Source of the DNA: an uncultured Hyphomicrobiales bacterium
Lineage (GTDB): Bacteria; Pseudomonadota; Alphaproteobacteria; Rhizobiales; Beijerinckiaceae
Length of the DNA stretch: 13,569 nucleotides
Direction of reading: 5' to 3'
NCBI GenBank assembly: GCA_903903935.1
Contig: CAIVAX010000537.1
Location: 1 to 13,569 of the forward strand
Part shown: one piece after another, positions 6,173 to 13,569 of the stretch
Layout of the letters: every line of letters begins with the position of its first letter
How positions within the stretch are numbered: the first letter of the stretch is position 1
Position numbers and translations under genes: made by a program
Notes under the pieces: model-generated
The model's input: only the letters and a program-made list of their open reading frames with translations
The model's database searches: none
What the model was told of the DNA's origin: nothing

Positions 6173-6958
6173 TTAATCGTTGCGCTGACCTGTTAGCTGC
6201 ACCATCGAGGTGAAGATATTGATGAAGTCGAGATAGAGCATCAAAGCACCATTAACGGACTTCTTTGTTGCGACTTCATAATCATCGCTCGCGTAATACA
6301 TGTCCTTGATCGTCTGGGTATCCCATGCCGTCAGTCCAGCAAAGATCAGCACGGACAGAATGGAAAGACCAAACTGGAAGAGAGAACTCTGGACAAAGAG
6401 ATTGACGATACTGGCCAGAACTAGACCGATCAGACCCATGACCAAGAACGAACCAAAAGCCGACAGATCACGCTTGGTCGTATAGCCATAAAGGCTCAAC
6501 GCGCCAAACGAGGCCGCGGTGATGAAGAAAGCGCGCGCAACCGACGTGCCAGTATAAACCAGCAGAATCGAGGAGAGCGAGAGGCCCATAATGGCTGAGA
6601 AAGCAAGGAACATAGTTCTTGCAGAGGCAGCCGACATGCGATCAATGCGGAAGGAGAAGAAAAGCACAAAGGCCACAGGCGCGAGCATAACAAGCCAGCG
6701 CAGCGGGCTGGCATAAATAGCCGCACCAAAGCTGGTCAGCGCAATGCTACCCATTTGGGCTGCGGCCGCGGATGGATCAGCGGCAACAGAGAGCATATTC
6801 ACGCCCAAAGCCACCAAACCTGTAATCGCGAGACCAAGGGTCATGTGGTTATAGACGCCTAACATATAGGCGCGCAGACCTTGGTCGATATCAAGCGTAC
6901 CGGCCCTGGCTGCAGTAGCGCCCCAAGGGGCAGCTGCATTGCGGTCGAAGTCGGACAT
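6173..6958 (-). CDS. Bax inhibitor-1 / YccA-YetJ family inner-membrane protein
   Basis: The 261-residue protein has about seven hydrophobic segments (roughly 34-58, 82-102, 115-135, 141-158, 167-188, 195-213 and 236-254) after a polar N-terminus of about 30 residues. The family hallmarks AWDTQTIK (211-218) and LYLDFINIF (241-249) are present; the acidic residues Asp212 and Asp244 lie where the pH-sensing aspartate pair is found in the calcium-leak channel YetJ of Bacillus. Bacterial members are described as ion-leak channels or as modulators of the membrane protease FtsH (YccA); which applies here cannot be told. A strong GAGAGGG ribosome binding site precedes the ATG. The gene is monocistronic, with a sigma-70-like promoter at 7031-7058, leader hairpins and a good terminator behind it. 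Confidence 0.93.
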   Translation of the reverse strand: MSDFDRNAAAPWGATAARAGTLDIDQGLRAYMLGVYNHMTLGLAITGLVALGVNMLSVAADPSAAAAQMGSIALTSFGAAIYASPLRWLVMLAPVAFVLFFSFRIDRMSAASARTMFLAFSAIMGLSLSSILLVYTGTSVARAFFITAASFGALSLYGYTTKRDLSAFGSFLVMGLIGLVLASIVNLFVQSSLFQFGLSILSVLIFAGLTAWDTQTIKDMYYASDDYEVATKKSVNGALMLYLDFINIFTSMVQLTGQRND

Positions 6959-6979
6959 TTTTCCCTCTCTTCAAATAGT

Positions 6980-7017
6980 GGAGCTAAGCTCCGATTGCCC
7001 ATATCCCAACATGGGAT
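6980..7017 (-). repeat. Two hairpins in the leader of the Bax-inhibitor gene
   Basis: GGAGCTAAGCTCC (6980-6992) is a 13-base odd palindrome, and ATCCCA (7003-7008) pairs with TGGGAT (7012-7017) across a 3-base loop. Both lie between the predicted transcription start (about 7024) and the ribosome binding site. Their role is unknown. Confidence 0.55.
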
Positions 7018-7030
7018 GTATGCGGCTCCT

Positions 7031-7058
7031 ATAATATGTAGTGTGTTTGATCTGACAA
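7031..7058 (-). promoter_or_regulatory. Sigma-70-type promoter of the Bax-inhibitor gene
   Basis: On the minus strand TTGTCA (7053-7058) and TATTAT (7031-7036) each match the consensus at 5 of 6 positions, with 16-bp spacing. Transcription would start near 7024, giving a leader of about 65 bases. It is the best housekeeping-type promoter in the window. Confidence 0.55.
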
Positions 7059-7112
7059 CAAGGGGGTAATAAAGGGTAAACGTCGCATTTCAGATTAAAG
7101 CTAATGTCTGCT

Positions 7113-9707
7113 TTAAAGTGAACGCAGATAACGCGCCGGCTTTTGACCCAATATGTTCCAAGTTGCTGCCAGACCAAGACCAATGGTGATCATCAGGGCA
7201 AATAATGTTGCCCCCAAAGCTGACCCCCATAGCCAGTCAAATCCCTCCAGTTTCATGAGCTGCGTGAGAACAAGCTTGGCCGCAAATCCTCCCGCCAGAA
7301 CTCCTAAAACTGAAGTTATCAAACCAAGCAAAGCGTATTCAGCTACCAAGGCATAAATAAGGCGCCACCGTGTCGCCCCCAATGTCTTGAGAACCACCAG
7401 ATCATAAGTGCGCGCCTCACGCCCTGCCGCCAAGGCTCCTGCCAGCACCAGAACGGACGCAATCAGAGCAATGCTTGAAGCCGCCCGAATGGCATAGGCC
7501 AATTGCCCCATCACTTCATTGACCGCATCAAGAGCATCTTTGACCCGGACACTTGTGACAGAGGGAAATTCCACCGCGGCGGCCTTGAGCAAAGCCATTT
7601 CCTGATTCGAGCCACTGCCCTTGGGAAAGGTCGCTGTAGCCAAATTCATATAAGGCGCGCCAGCAAATGTATTGGGAGAAAAGACAAAGACAAAATTAAT
7701 GCCCAAAGCCCGCCAATTCACGCGCCTGAGGTTTGCAATCTTGGCACTTATATTTCGCCCCAAAACATTGACGGTAATCACATCGCCGATTTTAAGCCCC
7801 AAGCCGGCGGCAGAAGCGGCCTCGATAGAAACCAAAGGTGGTCCCGAATATTCCGCGCTCCACCATTCTCCCACCACAAGGTTTGAACCAATGGGTAGCG
7901 TTTCAGAAAAAGTAATTCCGCGGTCGCCTTCCAAAACCCACGCCGCTTCCGCTGACGCACGGATCTTTTCAGCAGGAACATCATTCAACCGAACCAATCG
8001 CCCACGCATCATCGGCACACGATCCAATTGTGCCTCTGGGGCTTGTGTTTTGATAAACTCATCAAACTGTGTGGATTGAGCATTGGGAATATCGATAAAG
8101 AAAAAGCTCGGAGCTTGTTCTGGCACTGTTTTTTTAATTTGAATCTGCAGATTGCCGTCAATCATGGCAAGGGTGACGAGCAAAGCAAGGCCCAAACCTA
8201 GCGACATGATAACTGAAGGCGTCAGAGAGCCTGGCCGATGAATATTGCTCAAAGCCAATCTTAATTCTGCTCCCTTGGGATGAGGCAAACGGCGGGCAAG
8301 AGCAATGACCAATTGAGCAACAAGGCGCAGAACGACAAAGCCCACGGCAACACCCAGAACATAATAAAAGACCAGTTTTTTCTCAGTCGCCAGAGCCACA
8401 ATCAGGCCGACCAAGGAAAGTGTGGCAATCAAGGTCAGCACAATGTAACGCCAACGTGGATAGGCCCGGCTTGGATCTACCGCATCACGAAACAATGCCG
8501 AAACCGAAATATCATGCGCCCTGCCCAAAGGCGGCAATGCAAAACTCAAAGCCGTCAGCAAACCATAGACAATGCCTGTGGCAATCTGTCCAGGATAGAG
8601 GCGAGGCTCAATGGGCACAGGCAGCAAATGTCCCAATAGCGCATTGGCAATAAAGGGCAGGGCTGCTCCACACAGAACGCCAATCAAAATACCCAGAGTG
8701 GCAACCAGAAGCACCTGCAGCAGAGCGGTATAAAAGACATATGATCCCGTGGCACCCAAAGCTTTGAGAGTGCCAAAATCAGCCTTCTTGCGATTGATAA
8801 AAGAGCGAACAGAATTGGCCACGCCAACACCCCCCACAACGAGGGCGGTCAATCCAACAAGGGTCAGAAATTGAGATAATTGATCGAGCGTTCTTGAAAA
8901 TTGCGGCGAGACATTTGATCGGGTGCGAATTTCCCACCCTGCATCTGGAAAATTCTGCCGCACTTGTGTTTCAAAACCTTTCACTTCCTCGTCTTGAATA
9001 GGCGTCGCCTGACCTGCTGACAAATCTAAGCGATAGACCCATCGCACAAGCGATCCCGGCTGAAGTAAATTGGTTGCCGTTAAAGCCGCTTGTGACATCA
9101 GCGCTCTGGCACCAAAGCCAATACCTGTACTCAGCTTGTCAGGCTCCGATTCAAGAATAGCGCGAAACTCAAAGCTGACATCGCCAATCTTGACCAAATC
9201 ACCAATCTTAAGTCCCAATCTGGCTGGCAAAGCGGCATCCGCCACTAATCCAAACCGACCATTCTTAAATGAGAGGGCTTCTTGAATGGGCGATGAGGGA
9301 TCTAAAATCACCTCGCCAAGATTCGGATAGCCTTGATCGACCGCTTTGATTTCGACCAGCGCTGATGCACGCGCATCTTCTGTGCGCGACATGGCTCTCA
9401 AAGTTGCAATCTTGGTGATTTTCGCTTGGGACTGGAGCCAACCTTGCTCCTGAGGATTTAACTCGCGGTGCATGAGTGCAACCGATAAATCGCCCCCCAA
9501 AATACGCCGGCTCTCTCGTCCCACTCCATCGGACAATGATCTGGCGATTGACCCCACACCCACAATCGCCATCACGCCAAGCACAATGCAGGCGATAAAA
9601 ATACGAAAGCCTTGAACGCCCCCATTAAGATCGCGCAGCACCAAGCGCAAAGAGAGAGGCAATGATGTTTGCAAAGCCCAAGGGCGTGGGGCACAAACCT
9701 CTGTCAT
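7113..9707 (-). CDS. ybbP: YbbP-like ABC transporter permease (FtsX type)
   Basis: This 864-residue inner-membrane protein is the permease partner of the ATPase encoded just upstream. It has an N-terminal membrane helix (about 34-54), a periplasmic region (about 60-270), a first FtsX domain (about 275-400) with TLKALGAT, more helices near 420-470, a second helix-anchored soluble region (about 500-735), and a C-terminal FtsX domain (about 740-855) with the matching VLKTLGAT. This double arrangement is that of E. coli YbbP and related lipoprotein or lipid exporters; no cargo is established here. The ATG at 9707 overlaps the stop of the ATPase gene by 4 bases, so expression is coupled. In E. coli ybbA-ybbP is divergent from tesA, as in this window. 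The MacB-type exporter is an alternative, but the long two-FtsX layout favours YbbP. Confidence 0.92.
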   Translation of the reverse strand: MTEVCAPRPWALQTSLPLSLRLVLRDLNGGVQGFRIFIACIVLGVMAIVGVGSIARSLSDGVGRESRRILGGDLSVALMHRELNPQEQGWLQSQAKITKIATLRAMSRTEDARASALVEIKAVDQGYPNLGEVILDPSSPIQEALSFKNGRFGLVADAALPARLGLKIGDLVKIGDVSFEFRAILESEPDKLSTGIGFGARALMSQAALTATNLLQPGSLVRWVYRLDLSAGQATPIQDEEVKGFETQVRQNFPDAGWEIRTRSNVSPQFSRTLDQLSQFLTLVGLTALVVGGVGVANSVRSFINRKKADFGTLKALGATGSYVFYTALLQVLLVATLGILIGVLCGAALPFIANALLGHLLPVPIEPRLYPGQIATGIVYGLLTALSFALPPLGRAHDISVSALFRDAVDPSRAYPRWRYIVLTLIATLSLVGLIVALATEKKLVFYYVLGVAVGFVVLRLVAQLVIALARRLPHPKGAELRLALSNIHRPGSLTPSVIMSLGLGLALLVTLAMIDGNLQIQIKKTVPEQAPSFFFIDIPNAQSTQFDEFIKTQAPEAQLDRVPMMRGRLVRLNDVPAEKIRASAEAAWVLEGDRGITFSETLPIGSNLVVGEWWSAEYSGPPLVSIEAASAAGLGLKIGDVITVNVLGRNISAKIANLRRVNWRALGINFVFVFSPNTFAGAPYMNLATATFPKGSGSNQEMALLKAAAVEFPSVTSVRVKDALDAVNEVMGQLAYAIRAASSIALIASVLVLAGALAAGREARTYDLVVLKTLGATRWRLIYALVAEYALLGLITSVLGVLAGGFAAKLVLTQLMKLEGFDWLWGSALGATLFALMITIGLGLAATWNILGQKPARYLRSL

Positions 9708-10426
9708 GAATGAGCCGCAATTGGGACAAGACGCTCATCTTTTTCAATATGGCCAGATCGCAGATGGATTCGTCTATCGCAACGTGCCGCCAAACTCTCA
9801 TCATGCGTAACGAGAACCAAAGTCGTTCCCCGCTCTTCCCGCAGACGGAAAATCAGACTCACAATTTCTAAGCCGGTTTGCGAGTCAAGATTACCCGTTG
9901 GTTCATCGGCAATTAAAATCGCTGGGCTGGTTGCCAAAGCGCGCGCAATGGCAACGCGCTGCTGCTCACCACCTGACATTTGTGAGGGATAATGATGAAG
10001 TCTGTGTTCAAGGCCCACCGCTTTCAATTCGAGGGCGGCGCGCTCAAAGGCGTCGTTATGTCCGGCCAATTCTAAAGGAATGGCGACATTCTCCAAAGCC
10101 GTCATGGTTGCAATCAAATGAAAGGACTGAAAGACAATACCTATGCGCGCCCCTCTAAAGCGGGCCAATTGATCCTCATTCAAGTGATCAAGCACAGTGT
10201 TTTCGATAACAATTGAGCCGCTATCTGGCCTCTCCAGCCCCGCCATAGTCATCAGCAGGGTCGATTTGCCAGATCCTGAGGGGCCAACCAAGCCCACGGC
10301 CTCCCCTGGATAGATCTGCAGACTCAGCTTTTTAAGAATATGAACCCGCGCAGCCCCCGACCCAAGACTGAGATCCACATTCTTCATTTCAATTATTGGC
10401 TGCACCATTATATGCTTTGGCTCCAC
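9704..10426 (-). CDS. ybbA: YbbA-like ABC transporter ATP-binding protein
   Basis: A complete ABC ATPase of the LolD/MacB class: Walker A GPSGSGKS (48-55), Q-loop FQSF (99-102), signature MSGGEQQR (150-157), Walker B ILIADEP (170-176) and the switch His208 (numbering from the longest frame). It would power the YbbP-type permease it overlaps, in the cytosol at the inner membrane. The longest frame starts with GTG at 10426; the ATG at 10408 (MVQPIIEMKNVDLSLG) matches the family N-terminus better. Neither has a strong ribosome binding site, so the start is open. Only about 36-54 bases separate it from the divergent esterase gene, so the two must share a compact promoter region. Confidence 0.93.
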   Translation of the reverse strand: MEPKHIMVQPIIEMKNVDLSLGSGAARVHILKKLSLQIYPGEAVGLVGPSGSGKSTLLMTMAGLERPDSGSIVIENTVLDHLNEDQLARFRGARIGIVFQSFHLIATMTALENVAIPLELAGHNDAFERAALELKAVGLEHRLHHYPSQMSGGEQQRVAIARALATSPAILIADEPTGNLDSQTGLEIVSLIFRLREERGTTLVLVTHDESLAARCDRRIHLRSGHIEKDERLVPIAAHS

Positions 10427-10462
10427 ATCCGGCGGTCTTACCTATACGCATATGGGATTAAA

Positions 10463-11125
10463 ATGCAGCCAGTCCATGGGTTCAACTTCAAAAAAATATC
10501 TATCTGTCTGATTAGCGGGCTTTTGATGACTTGTGTCTCTTTGATGGCAAGCCCACCAGCACAGGCTAAAATTATTATTGTCGCCTTTGGCGATAGTTTG
10601 ACGGCTGGCTATAATCTGCCCGCCAGTGCGGCCTTTCCCAATCAGCTCGAAAAAGCTCTGCTCGACTTAGGGCTCGATGTTGAAGTTGTGAACGCCGGCG
10701 TATCAGGTGATACAACATCTGGAGGTCTGCAACGACTCGATTGGTCGATACCCGATCACGCCAATGCTGTCATACTCGAATTGGGTGCCAATGATATGTT
10801 GCGCGGCCTGTCGCCGCAGATCACCTATAAAAATCTTGATGAGATGATCACACGGCTCAAAGCGCGCAAGATCAGCATTCTTTTAGCTGGCATGCTGGCC
10901 GCTCCCGATCTTGGCAAAGAATATTCAACAAGCTTTAATGCCATTTATCCTGATCTGGCTCAAAAACATGATGTCTTTTTTTATCCCTTTTTCATGGACA
11001 GCCTGATTGGGCGTACGGACCTTTTGCTGCAAGATGGCATGCATCCCACAGCGCAAGGCATGGCGCTAATTGTCAAAAATATCTTACCCACAGTGAAAGA
11101 CATGCTGGCTGCACTCAAAAAGTGA
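10463..11125 (+). CDS. tesA: Secreted SGNH-family esterase (TesA-like arylesterase/lysophospholipase)
   Basis: The 220-residue product starts with a signal peptide: Lys10-Lys11, a hydrophobic core (12-29) and a likely cleavage after PPAQA (about residue 35), so it should act in the periplasm. The SGNH hydrolase blocks follow: FGDSLTAGY (42-50, nucleophile Ser45), NAGVSGDTTSGG (77-88, Gly82), GAND (108-111, Asn110) and DGMH (191-194, Asp191 and His194). TesA enzymes hydrolyse aryl esters, acyl thioesters and lysophospholipids. The frame stays open upstream to 10340, but that part runs antisense through the ABC ATPase gene and would bury the signal peptide. I therefore chose the ATG at 10463, preceded by a weak GGGA. 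It is divergent from ybbA and converges on the phosphotransferase gene with 14 bases between stops and no visible terminator. Confidence 0.93.
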   Translation: MQPVHGFNFKKISICLISGLLMTCVSLMASPPAQAKIIIVAFGDSLTAGYNLPASAAFPNQLEKALLDLGLDVEVVNAGVSGDTTSGGLQRLDWSIPDHANAVILELGANDMLRGLSPQITYKNLDEMITRLKARKISILLAGMLAAPDLGKEYSTSFNAIYPDLAQKHDVFFYPFFMDSLIGRTDLLLQDGMHPTAQGMALIVKNILPTVKDMLAALKK

Positions 11126-11139
11126 AAGCCAGAAACGAT

Positions 11140-12180
11140 CTAAGCTGATCTTGTAATGACCGCGCGGGCAAGTTTAGCCAAAGGCTGAACCTTGTTTCCC
11201 TCCGCTACAGATCCACTACTTGCCTCTAATCCAGCTGCCGCTCTGTGCGAAACACCCTGCAAAATAGCCGCCAATCTGAAAATGTTGAAGGCAATAAAAA
11301 ACGGCCAATCTTTCGCAAGGTCAGAGAAGTCCCATCCTGTGCGATCACAATAGCTTTGAATATAATCCGCCTCGCTAGGTATGCCCAAATGAGCCACATC
11401 TAAACCAGCAATGCCGCGAAACAAATCTGGCGAGAGATGCCAGGCCAAGCAATGATAGGAAAAGTCAGCCAGCGGATGCCCCAGCGTTGACAATTCCCAA
11501 TCAAGAACCGCTTTGACTTTCAAGGTTTCAGGATCAAAAATCAGATTATCCATTCTGAAATCACCATGCACCAAAGTTGTTGGATCCTGATCTTGCGGGA
11601 TATGATCGGGAAGCCAGCGCATGAGGTAATCCATATCTGCAATTGGTCTTTGCGCACTCGATTGATATTGTGCGCTCCATCTTGTGATCTGACGCTGAAA
11701 ATAATTGCCGGGTCTGCCAAAATCAGAGAGTCCTAATCTCTGCCAATCTTGCAGATGAATAAGGCTGATGATGTGGTTCATTTCTGCATAAATCTGAGAG
11801 CGATCCTGTGCTTTCATCTGTGGCAGAGATTGTTCAAAAAACACCAGACCCGGCACATAGCTCATCACATAAAAAGCCCGCCCGATGAGAGACTCATCCT
11901 CGTTCAAGACGAGGGGATGAGGGACAGGAACAGGCCCTTGCGAAAGCGCCGTCAATAATTTGAATTCACGCTCTATCGCATGAGCGCTGGGCAATAATTG
12001 ACTTTTGGGGCCAGGCTTGGTGCGCATGACGTAATCGCCACTGCGCGCTGAGATTAAAAAGGTCGGATTGCTTCGCCCACCTTGAAATTGCTTGAGGCTA
12101 TAGGGGCCCTCAAAATTAGCGAGAGTGCTGTGGAGCCAATCGGAAAATGATCGACTATCAAATGGGTGTGACGCAATCAT
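11140..12180 (-). CDS. APH-fold phosphotransferase (acyl-CoA dehydrogenase-associated type)
   Basis: The 346-residue protein has the aminoglycoside-phosphotransferase kinase fold: an N-lobe with GGRSNPTFLI (34-43) and YVMRTKPG (50-57), a hinge near MSYVPGL (106-112), a catalytic loop HGDFRMDN (205-212; Asp207, Asn212) and the metal-binding DWE (227-229). The sequence style (YVMRTKPG, HGDFRMDN, DWELSTLGHPLADF) matches the group often encoded beside or fused to acyl-CoA dehydrogenases (ACAD10/FadE36-like), which in some members phosphorylates hydroxy-acids during breakdown. An antibiotic-resistance role is unlikely. The start ATG at 12180 has a weak AGG. It lies 63 bases behind the HNH gene on the same strand and could be in the same transcript. 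The nearby hydroxybutyryl-CoA dehydrogenase agrees with an acyl-CoA context, but the substrate is unknown. Confidence 0.87.
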   Translation of the reverse strand: MIASHPFDSRSFSDWLHSTLANFEGPYSLKQFQGGRSNPTFLISARSGDYVMRTKPGPKSQLLPSAHAIEREFKLLTALSQGPVPVPHPLVLNEDESLIGRAFYVMSYVPGLVFFEQSLPQMKAQDRSQIYAEMNHIISLIHLQDWQRLGLSDFGRPGNYFQRQITRWSAQYQSSAQRPIADMDYLMRWLPDHIPQDQDPTTLVHGDFRMDNLIFDPETLKVKAVLDWELSTLGHPLADFSYHCLAWHLSPDLFRGIAGLDVAHLGIPSEADYIQSYCDRTGWDFSDLAKDWPFFIAFNIFRLAAILQGVSHRAAAGLEASSGSVAEGNKVQPLAKLARAVITRSA

Positions 12181-12243
12181 CGATCAACCTGGAGGGACAA
12201 GCTTCAGGACTAGCGCCTGATCCCAACAATCTAGAGCAAAGTC

Positions 12244-12813
12244 TTACGGCTCCAAAACAGAATCCCAATAAAGATAATCCAGCCAACTCTCATGCAGGAA
12301 ATTGGGCGGGAACAATCTGCCATTCTGATGCAGGTCTGATACGCTGGGTTGATAGGGCGCAATCGCTGGCCACATCTGAACTTCTTTGGGTAAGCGATCG
12401 GCTTTTCTCAAATTGCAGGGTGAACAGGCTGCAACGACATTCTGCCAGGTTGTCGTTCCGCCTTTTGAACGCGGAATGACGTGATCAAAAGTCAACTCAT
12501 CACGCGAGCCGCAATATTGACAGACAAACTTATCGCGCAAGAAAACATTAAAACGCGTGAAAGCCGGATGACGTGTTGGTTTGATATAGGCTTTGAGCGA
12601 AACAACAGAGGGCAGCCGCATTTCAAAAGTCGGGCTACGAACAATCCGATCATATTCGGAGACAATGTTCACACGATCTTGCACAACGGCCTTGATCGCA
12701 TCCTGCCATGACCAAAGAGACAGCGGATAATAACTCAACGGCCTGAAGTCGGCATTAAGAACCAATGCCGGGCAGGCCTCTGGAACGATGCTCGGTTGGA
12801 CGTGTACCGTCAC
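12244..12813 (-). CDS. HNH endonuclease-fold protein
   Basis: A 189-residue protein whose first half (PALVLNADFRPLSYYPLSLW, about 15-34, to VVSLKAYI, 70-77) is the conserved extension of a widespread alphaproteobacterial HNH family. The HNH domain follows: VCQYCG (97-102, Cys98 and Cys101), FDHVIPRSKGG (109-119, with the Asp-His of the active site), NVV (125-127, Asn125) and CSPCN (130-134). The two Cys pairs should bind structural zinc. The family is chromosomal and not linked to phages or restriction here; its function is unknown. I chose the GTG at 12813, which has GAGGGG 9 bases upstream. The frame can extend to a TTG at 12846, where the only candidate ribosome binding site is closely spaced, so the start is uncertain. 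Confidence 0.88.
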   Translation of the reverse strand: MTVHVQPSIVPEACPALVLNADFRPLSYYPLSLWSWQDAIKAVVQDRVNIVSEYDRIVRSPTFEMRLPSVVSLKAYIKPTRHPAFTRFNVFLRDKFVCQYCGSRDELTFDHVIPRSKGGTTTWQNVVAACSPCNLRKADRLPKEVQMWPAIAPYQPSVSDLHQNGRLFPPNFLHESWLDYLYWDSVLEP

Positions 12814-12900
12814 CTGCGGACACCCCTCAATCTGGTGAGGCCTCAACTGGCCTCGAATCCCTTTGAGTCATAATCTACATAAATCTTGACGGTCTTGTGA

Positions 12901-12932
12901 AGGCCTTATTCGGAAACCCTTTTCCAAGGCCT
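12901..12932. terminator. Large stem-loop behind the hydroxybutyryl-CoA dehydrogenase gene (possible terminator)
   Basis: AGGCCTT (12901-12907) pairs with AAGGCCT (12926-12932), and inside it GGAAA (12912-12916) pairs with TTTCC (12921-12925) around a 4-base loop, with a 4-base bulge on one side. It begins 8 bases after the dehydrogenase stop on the minus strand. No U-tract follows, so it may be a weak terminator or an RNA-stabilising hairpin. Confidence 0.4.
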
Positions 12933-12939
12933 AACTCGG

Positions 12940-13569
12940 CTATCGTGTTGGTATGGGTGACCCGCTGCGATAATCATAAAACCCGCGCTGAGTCTTGCGG
13001 CCCAACCACCCTGCTTCGACATATTTCACCAGCAGCGGACAGGGGCGATATTTTGAATCGGCCAAGCCCTCATGCAGCACTTGCATGACGGACAAACACG
13101 TATCAAGGCCAATAAAATCAGCTAATTGCAACGGCCCCATGGGGTGATTGGCGCCCAAGCGCATCGCCGTATCAATCGCCTCAACTGAGCCCACGCCCTC
13201 ATAAAGAGTGTAAATGGCTTCATTGATCATGGGCAAAAGAATGCGATTGACGATAAAGGCCGGGAAGTCTTCCGAGACTGTCGAGGTTTTTCCCAGTATG
13301 GAAATGAGCCCCTTGGCGGCCTCAAAGGTGATGTCTTCGGTGGCAATGCCACGAATCAGCTCAACCAATTGCATGCGGGGAACAGGGTTCATGAAATGAA
13401 TCCCGATAAAACGCTCCGGCCTGTCCGTCACTGACGCCAAGCGGGTAATCGAAATCGACGATGTGTTGCTGGCCAGCAAAGTATGAGGGCTTAGCGACGA
13501 ACACAGTTTAATAAAGATTTTGCGCTTGATCTCTTCATTTTCTGTCGCGGCCTCGATCACCAGATCGCA
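12940..13569 (-). CDS. hbdA: 3-hydroxybutyryl-CoA dehydrogenase, C-terminal part (gene cut by window edge)
   Basis: The last 209 residues are present; the start lies beyond 13569. The reading frame stays open to the window edge ([15 protein letters not shown]), so the GTG at 13560 is an internal valine, not a start. The protein shows the end of the NAD-binding domain ([14 protein letters not shown]), the catalytic histidine segment [17 protein letters not shown], and the C-terminal helical domain with [30 protein letters not shown] and the closing [10 protein letters not shown]. It oxidises 3-hydroxybutyryl-CoA to acetoacetyl-CoA with NAD(P), in fatty-acid or polyhydroxybutyrate metabolism. 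The missing N-terminal Rossmann motif cannot be checked. In many relatives the gene follows etfBA, which may lie just outside the window. A stem-loop lies directly behind the stop. Confidence 0.93.
   Translation of the reverse strand, partial: CDLVIEAATENEEIKRKIFIKLCSSLSPHTLLASNTSSISITRLASVTDRPERFIGIHFMNPVPRMQLVELIRGIATEDITFEAAKGLISILGKTSTVSEDFPAFIVNRILLPMINEAIYTLYEGVGSVEAIDTAMRLGANHPMGPLQLADFIGLDTCLSVMQVLHEGLADSKYRPCPLLVKYVEAGWLGRKTQRGFYDYRSGSPIPTR

Noticed and set aside
10340..10462. N-terminal extension of the TesA-like esterase
   Set aside because: It would overlap the ABC ATPase gene antisense and place about 40 residues before an otherwise typical signal peptide.
12814..12846. TTG start of the HNH gene
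   Set aside because: The GTG at 12813 has a better-spaced ribosome binding site (GAGGGG, 9 bases); the extra 11 residues show no family conservation that I recognise.
12940..13560. Complete dehydrogenase gene starting at 13560
   Set aside because: The codon is a GTG inside the conserved LVIEAA segment and the frame continues to the window edge, so the gene is truncated by the window.
1..13569. Mobile element, CRISPR array, toxin-antitoxin or defence system
   Set aside because: No transposase, integrase, terminal repeats, spaced repeat array or defence protein motif is visible; the lone HNH protein belongs to a conserved chromosomal family.

Overview
The window looks like an ordinary chromosomal segment of an alphaproteobacterium with roughly even base composition. 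The assignment rests on protein families: DUF4167 and DUF2794 proteins are largely confined to Alphaproteobacteria, and the DUF4167 gene lying between prmC and clpB is a classic arrangement of that class. I cannot name a genus. I see no insertion sequence, prophage, CRISPR array, tRNA or rRNA, and all genes have similar codon character. I found no convincing new multi-gene system; the interesting points are local.

Left part (1-5691): the 5' end of clpB (minus strand, cut by the window edge) is divergent from a MOSC-domain gene. The MOSC gene converges on a DUF4167 gene across a perfect 16-bp tandem duplication that carries both stop codons. A non-coding stretch of about 400 bases follows, then prmC, whose start overlaps the stop of htpG by 4 bases. 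Both chaperone genes have a plausible heat-shock (RpoH-type) promoter, so prmC probably shares the htpG heat-shock transcript. The more usual alphaproteobacterial partner of prmC, prfA, is not here.

Middle (5692-7112): a divergent DUF2794 gene and a Bax-inhibitor-1-type membrane protein gene converge on a strong bidirectional terminator. The Bax-inhibitor gene has a clear sigma-70-like promoter and two small hairpins in its predicted leader.

Right part (7113-13569): a YbbA/YbbP-type ABC transporter (overlapping genes) is divergent from a TesA-type secreted SGNH esterase, the same arrangement as in E. coli. An APH-fold phosphotransferase of the acyl-CoA-dehydrogenase-linked type, an HNH endonuclease-fold protein and the 3' part of a 3-hydroxybutyryl-CoA dehydrogenase gene follow, all on the minus strand. 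The esterase, phosphotransferase and dehydrogenase suggest a lipid or acyl-CoA theme, but that link is inferred from family knowledge and position only.
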